Of a stretch of DNA of 46,446 bases, positions 42,443-46,446 are shown in pieces (position 1 is the first letter of the stretch; each line of letters starts with the position of its first letter). The notes beneath the pieces were generated by a model that was given only the letters and a program-made list of their open reading frames with translations, was not told the DNA's origin and ran no database searches. The DNA comes from an uncultured Blautia sp. (GTDB lineage: Bacteria > Bacillota > Clostridia > Lachnospirales > Lachnospiraceae). The translations under genes were made by a program, and so were the position numbers. Location of the stretch: assembly GCA_900547685.1 (NCBI GenBank), contig URHS01000016.1:1-46446 (forward strand), read 5' to 3'.

Positions 42443-43362
42443 AAGTCTACCCCCATTCCCAACAAGCTCAAAATCAATGCCATTCTCACGTAAACACCAT
42501 ACTGTACCTGCTTGAAATAAGCTGCTCTTGGATCGGTATCTACCTCTACAGAAATTTCATTTACTCTTGGTAATGGATGAAGTACCAGCATATCTTCTCT
42601 TGCAAGCTCCATTTTTACTTTATCTAAGATATAAAAATCCTTCATTCTCACGTAATCTTCTTCATTAAAGAAACGTTCTTTCTGTACACGTGTCATATAC
42701 AGAAGATCAAGACTTGGCATAGCTTCCTCTAAACGCTCTACTTCTACAAATTCATGACCGCTAGCTTTTAAAACATCCTCACGAATATAATCAGGAATAC
42801 GAAGTTCTTCTGGAGAAATCAAAACAAATTTCACACCTTCATACCGCACCAACGCTTCAATTAAAGAATGAACGGTTCTACCAAATTTCAAGTCTCCGCA
42901 AAGACCGATTGTAATATTATCCAGCCTTCCCTTCAAAGAACGGATAGTAAGTAAATCCGTAAGGGTCTGTGTAGGATGCTGATGTCCTCCATCACCTGCA
43001 TTGATAACAGGAATTTCAGATGCCATAGACGCAACCAACGGTGCACCTTCTTTTGGATGGCGCATGGCACAGATATCAGCATAACAGGACACTGTGCGTA
43101 CAGTATCTGCCACACTTTCTCCCTTTGCAGCGGAACTTGAGTTTGCGCTGGAAAACCCTAAAACTTTTCCTCCCAGACGCATCATGGCAGACTCAAAACT
43201 TAAACGTGTTCTTGTACTTGGTTCATAAAACAAGGTTGCTAAGATTTTCCCATCGCATTTATGGGCATATTTCTCTGGATTTTTTTCAATATCATTGGCA
43301 AGATCCAGCACTTTTGCCAATTCTTCTACGGTCAAATCCAACGGACTCATTAAGTGTCTCAT
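42436..43362 (-). CDS. pyrB: Aspartate carbamoyltransferase catalytic subunit
   Basis: 308 residues. Joins carbamoyl phosphate and aspartate in pyrimidine synthesis. YEPSTRTRLSFESAMMRLGG binds carbamoyl phosphate and HPTQTLTDLLTI completes the site; LHPLPRVNEI is the C-terminal signature. AGGAGG precedes the start. Other pyr genes are not adjacent. Confidence 0.97.
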   Translation of the reverse strand: MRHLMSPLDLTVEELAKVLDLANDIEKNPEKYAHKCDGKILATLFYEPSTRTRLSFESAMMRLGGKVLGFSSANSSSAAKGESVADTVRTVSCYADICAMRHPKEGAPLVASMASEIPVINAGDGGHQHPTQTLTDLLTIRSLKGRLDNITIGLCGDLKFGRTVHSLIEALVRYEGVKFVLISPEELRIPDYIREDVLKASGHEFVEVERLEEAMPSLDLLYMTRVQKERFFNEEDYVRMKDFYILDKVKMELAREDMLVLHPLPRVNEISVEVDTDPRAAYFKQVQYGVYVRMALILSLLGMGVDLC

Positions 43363-43382
43363 AGATTACCTCCTATGTGTTC

Positions 43383-43802
43383 TCAAGCTTTATCATCACG
43401 TACTATCATATAACAGTTATCTCTGCATTTCAAGAATTTTTCATAGATTATTCCAACCAAAAACCATACCGGTGCATAGTCCAGCCGAATAACTCCTTTG
43501 TACTGAAAAGGGCTGTTGCTGTAATCCCACGGACACATATTATAATGCTTTAAAAACATACCGGAAAAATACTCCACTGTAAAAATCCCCGCCATATAAA
43601 CACCGCCTCGAAATGCCAATGGCAGTTTCTTCATCTTCTTTGAAAGAGGCCCGATAAACGCTGCCATTCCATATATGGGAAACATCCATAATGAAGAATA
43701 ACCTGTCAGTTTCCAATTCTCACTGCCTAAAGCATGCAGACCTGTCCAGAAAATTTCCATTCCCCAACCTAATACTCCACATTTTAAAAAATCACCCTTC
43801 AT
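43383..43802 (-). CDS. CmpB-like (putative ABC transporter type IV) membrane protein
   Basis: 139 residues with three to four membrane helices. GVLGWGMEIFWTGLHAL, YSSLWMFPIYGMAAFIGPL and the tail NMCPWDYSNSPFQYKGVIRLDYAPVWFLVGIIYE match the family annotated as putative ABC-transporter type IV (CmpB). No cognate ATPase is adjacent and the function is unproven. The ATG at 43802 has AAGGAG 9 bases upstream; the ATG at 43874 would run over the pheA promoter. It precedes pyrB by 20 bases, so they are probably co-transcribed. Confidence 0.82.
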   Translation of the reverse strand: MKGDFLKCGVLGWGMEIFWTGLHALGSENWKLTGYSSLWMFPIYGMAAFIGPLSKKMKKLPLAFRGGVYMAGIFTVEYFSGMFLKHYNMCPWDYSNSPFQYKGVIRLDYAPVWFLVGIIYEKFLKCRDNCYMIVRDDKA

Positions 43803-43868
43803 GTTCTCTTTCTCCTTATTTACTTTCCTTGTATTATGAAACGAAAATACCATTTTTATACAAAAAAC

Positions 43869-43897
43869 TTGCACAGTTTAAACTGGCGGTGTATCAT
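43869..43897 (+). promoter_or_regulatory. Putative promoter of pheA
   Basis: TTGCAC (43869-43874), 17 bases, TATCAT (43892-43897; 5/6). It lies 38 bases before the chosen start. Confidence 0.5.
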
Positions 43898-43935
43898 AGT
43901 GCTCATAGATTATGGATTTAGAAAGGATTTCTATA

Positions 43936-45069
43936 ATGATACCGAATTTACAGGATTTAAGAAAAGAAATAGATGCCATTGATGACCAGATGACTTCTCT
44001 GTTTGAAAAAAGAATGGCAATTGCAGAACAGGTAGCACGATTTAAAATCGAAAATGAAAAACCTGTTTTTGACCGCAACAGAGAACTGGAAAAACTCAAA
44101 TCTGTCTCAGAAAGAACACATAGCAATTTTAACAGCTGTGGTATTCAGGAATTATATCAGCAGATTATGTCTATCAGCAGAAAACGACAATATCAGCTAA
44201 TTCAAGAACATGGGACATTCCAGAAAAGTCTTTTCACTTCCGTGGATAAATTAGAAAAAGAAAATGTAACCGTTGTTTTTCAAGGAGTGGAAGGCGCATA
44301 CAGCCATGCAGCCATGTGCCGCTTTTTCGGCAGCTCTATTCAAAGTTATCATGTAGATACATGGAAAAATGCCATGGAGGAAATCAAACATGGTCGTGCC
44401 CTGTATGCAGTACTTCCTATTGAGAATTCTACTGCCGGAATTGTCCAAGACAATTACGATTTGCTTACTTCTTATGACCATGTCATTGTAGGAGAACAAA
44501 TTATTCCATGCCAACATGTTCTTGCAGGTATACCGGGAAGCACTCTTGCAGATATCGGGCATGTATATTCTCATCCCCAGGCTTTGATGCAATGTCGGGA
44601 ATTTCTGGACAGCAATAAAAACTGGTGTACTCACGATTTTAGCAATACTGCCGCCGCTGCCAAAAAAGTAGCTTTAGACAAAGACAAAACTCAGGCCGCT
44701 ATCGCAAGCCCTTATGCTGCCGAATATTTTGGACTTTCTGTTTTAAAAGAAGGAATTTTCTCTAATCCGGAAAATTCCACTCGCTTTATTATTGTCACGA
44801 AAAATAAAATTTATCAAAAAGATGCTACTAAGGTCAGCGTCAGCTATGAACTGCCTCATGAAAGCGGAAGCCTCTACAACAGTTTGTCTCATTTTATTTA
44901 TAATGGTTTAAATATGACAAAAATTGAATCTCGACCAATTACCAATCGAAACTGGGAATATCGCTTTTTCGTAGACTTTGAAGGAAATTTAAGTGACAGT
45001 GCTGTAAAGAATGCTTTATGTGGTTTGAGTTTTGAAGTACAAAACCTCCGTATTCACGGAAATTATTGA
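43936..45069 (+). CDS. pheA: Bifunctional chorismate mutase/prephenate dehydratase
   Basis: 377 residues. Chorismate to prephenate to phenylpyruvate, for phenylalanine. Chorismate mutase domain (about 1-88) starts LQDLRKEIDAIDDQMTSLFEKRM. The prephenate dehydratase domain (about 112-290) has VVFQGVEGAYSHAAM, PIENSTAGIVQDNYDLL and STRFIIV. The C-terminal ACT domain keeps ESRP; the usual GALV element reads ESGSLYN. The ATG at 43936 is chosen because AAAGGA lies 8 bases upstream; an ATG at 43912 precedes that site. Followed by the DUF815 gene after 13 bases. Confidence 0.95.
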   Translation: MIPNLQDLRKEIDAIDDQMTSLFEKRMAIAEQVARFKIENEKPVFDRNRELEKLKSVSERTHSNFNSCGIQELYQQIMSISRKRQYQLIQEHGTFQKSLFTSVDKLEKENVTVVFQGVEGAYSHAAMCRFFGSSIQSYHVDTWKNAMEEIKHGRALYAVLPIENSTAGIVQDNYDLLTSYDHVIVGEQIIPCQHVLAGIPGSTLADIGHVYSHPQALMQCREFLDSNKNWCTHDFSNTAAAAKKVALDKDKTQAAIASPYAAEYFGLSVLKEGIFSNPENSTRFIIVTKNKIYQKDATKVSVSYELPHESGSLYNSLSHFIYNGLNMTKIESRPITNRNWEYRFFVDFEGNLSDSAVKNALCGLSFEVQNLRIHGNY

Positions 45070-45082
45070 AAGGAGTTGCTTT

Positions 45083-46390
45083 ATGTTTCATATTGACGAA
45101 TGTATTTTATATCGAAATTTTCCTCACGGAGATATTTTAAAAGACATGACAGATGCTTTATCTATCTGCTGCAAAGAACCGGAAGCACCGGAAAAATCAA
45201 AAACTCTTTTTTACAGCTGCATGAATCGGCTGGTAGAAATGGCAAATGACTATGGTTTTCGTGGAGATTTGTGGAATCATTATCTCACATGGCTTTTAGT
45301 TAATCATGAAAATGCCTTTAGTGTTTCTTGTGAAATAACAGGACTGACACACAGTCCGTCTTTAAATGCGCTGGCTCTCCATGATTTCGCTATTTTTAAA
45401 GATTTATTTCATCTGGACTTTTCTGCTTTTGAGAGCTTTTACGGAACATCCTCCTGCTGCTATTTAATCAGCAATTATCAAACAGAACATCAGAGAGGAT
45501 TATATGTAAATGAGCGCATTTCCAGTCGTCTTTCTGCTTTAAGCAGTCTTTTGGAAAATTCTGCTTCACCGGAAGAATTTATGGAACATGTCGTTGATTT
45601 TTATAAAGACTTTGGCGTAGGAAAACTTGGACTTCACAAAGCCTTTCGTCTGGAACATAAAAATCTCTCTCAAACGGCAGAAATAGTTCCGATTACCAGA
45701 GTAGCCCATGTAAAACTGGATGACTTAATCGGATACGAATTAGAAAAGAAAAAACTGACAGATAATACAGAAGCCTTTCTGGAAGGAAAACCTGCGAATA
45801 ACTGTCTCCTCTTCGGTGATGCAGGAACAGGAAAATCCACTTGTATCAAGGCAATTCTCAATCAATATTATGATAAAGGGCTGCGTATTATTGAAGTATA
45901 CAAACATCAATTTCAGGATTTGAATGATGTCATTGCTCAAATCAAAAACAGAAATTATAAATTTATCATTTATATGGACGATCTTTCTTTCGAAGATTTT
46001 GAGATTGAATATAAATACTTAAAGGCAGTTATTGAAGGTGGTTTGGAGAAAAAGCCCAATAATGTATTAATTTACGCTACTTCAAATCGCAGACATCTTA
46101 TTCGTGAGAGCTTTAATGACAAAAATGAGCGTGACAATGATTTACACACTAACGATACCGTACAGGAAAAATTATCACTGGTTTCACGCTTTGGAATTAC
46201 TATTTATTTTGGCTCACCGGAGAAAAAAGAATTTCAGAACATCGTACTTGGTCTGGCAAAACGAAATGAAATCAATATGCCGGAAGATGAACTACTGGCA
46301 AAAGCAAATATCTGGGAGCTACAGCATGGTGGTCTTTCCGGACGAACCGCACAACAATTTATTGACTATTTAAAGGGAACATCCTATTAA
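45083..46390 (+). CDS. DUF815-family AAA+ ATPase
   Basis: 435 residues. An N-terminal helical region of about 200 residues without known motif precedes the ATPase domain. Walker A is GDAGTGKST (245-253), Walker B is FIIYMDDLSFE (294-304), and YATSNRRHL supplies the sensor-1 Asn. DUF815 proteins are uncharacterised; the isolated AAA+ module suggests a remodelling or regulatory ATPase. The start at 45083 is set by AAAGGAG 7 bases upstream; the longer frame from 45032 would overlap pheA. Co-transcription with pheA is likely from spacing and the lack of an intervening terminator. Confidence 0.88.
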   Translation: MFHIDECILYRNFPHGDILKDMTDALSICCKEPEAPEKSKTLFYSCMNRLVEMANDYGFRGDLWNHYLTWLLVNHENAFSVSCEITGLTHSPSLNALALHDFAIFKDLFHLDFSAFESFYGTSSCCYLISNYQTEHQRGLYVNERISSRLSALSSLLENSASPEEFMEHVVDFYKDFGVGKLGLHKAFRLEHKNLSQTAEIVPITRVAHVKLDDLIGYELEKKKLTDNTEAFLEGKPANNCLLFGDAGTGKSTCIKAILNQYYDKGLRIIEVYKHQFQDLNDVIAQIKNRNYKFIIYMDDLSFEDFEIEYKYLKAVIEGGLEKKPNNVLIYATSNRRHLIRESFNDKNERDNDLHTNDTVQEKLSLVSRFGITIYFGSPEKKEFQNIVLGLAKRNEINMPEDELLAKANIWELQHGGLSGRTAQQFIDYLKGTSY

Positions 46391-46397
46391 TAAATAT

Positions 46398-46421
46398 CCA
46401 CCCGCCTAGCGGGTGGTTTTT
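46398..46421 (+). terminator. Terminator after the DUF815 gene
   Basis: CCACCCGC CTA GCGGGTGG followed by TTTTT. Perfect 8-bp GC-rich stem, starting 7 bases after the stop. Confidence 0.92.
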
Positions 46422-46446
46422 CAGTTTCGGGCATAGCCCTAATACT

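Overview
The window looks like a chromosomal segment from a low-GC anaerobic Clostridia, most likely a Lachnospiraceae close to Blautia. The basis is low GC, AGGAGG-type ribosome binding sites throughout, a ferredoxin-fused [FeFe] hydrogenase, acetate kinase, class II GalT, a TraX-family membrane protein, a THF riboswitch upstream of folT, and the DUF711/ACT-domain pair. Species assignment is inference. No rRNA, tRNA, CRISPR array, prophage or transposase gene was seen. Nearly all genes lie on the minus strand.

Layout. 1-290: 3' end of a GGGtGRT-family gene. 403-3316 (-): two GT4 glycosyltransferases resembling the LafA/LafB (BgsB/BgsA) glycolipid pair plus a VTT-domain membrane protein. 3508-5013 (-): [FeFe] hydrogenase, divergent from a TraX-like gene (5179-5946, +). 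6019-7412 (-): Fic AMPylase-family protein and two small membrane-associated proteins. 7444-15260 (-): core cluster plsX-acpP-rnc-smc-ftsY followed by threonine ammonia-lyase. 15359-21746: a block between plsX and rpmF, with an Ig-like lipoprotein, a NUDIX protein, folT under a THF riboswitch, and a GH38 alpha-mannosidase divergent from its probable GntR/LacI regulator. 21886-23857 (-): ackA, yceD, rpmF. 24105-25349 (+): tmcAL. 25353-31101 (-): DUF711 protein, ACT protein, WalJ-like hydrolase, coaE, polA. 31343-35047 (-): galK-galT and an ArsR-type regulator carrying a 3' frameshift. 35175-38507 (-): YtrA-type regulator, ABC ATPase and DUF6449-like permease. 38622-41942 (-): EamA transporter, aspartate kinase, 2-hydroxyacid dehydrogenase. 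42005-43802 (-): CmpB-like membrane protein, pyrB, pyrI. 43936-46390 (+): pheA and a DUF815 AAA+ ATPase.

How the genes fit together. The core cluster links phospholipid precursor synthesis (PlsX, ACP) with RNA processing, chromosome segregation and SRP targeting. AckA, and TmcAL (which uses acetate to modify tRNA-Met), share a divergent promoter region. GalK and GalT form the first two steps of the Leloir pathway. PyrB and PyrI are the two ATCase chains. The regulatory DNA is the most informative part. It contains a THF aptamer with a readable translational switch, paired palindromes placed on the mannosidase and regulator promoters, a perfect 11-bp inverted repeat upstream of the YtrA-type gene, and two dense palindrome clusters (upstream of polA and of the aspartate kinase) that no gene explains. 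I found no clear undescribed multi-gene system. The best candidates for new biology are those palindrome clusters and the Fic locus with its two unknown membrane proteins.
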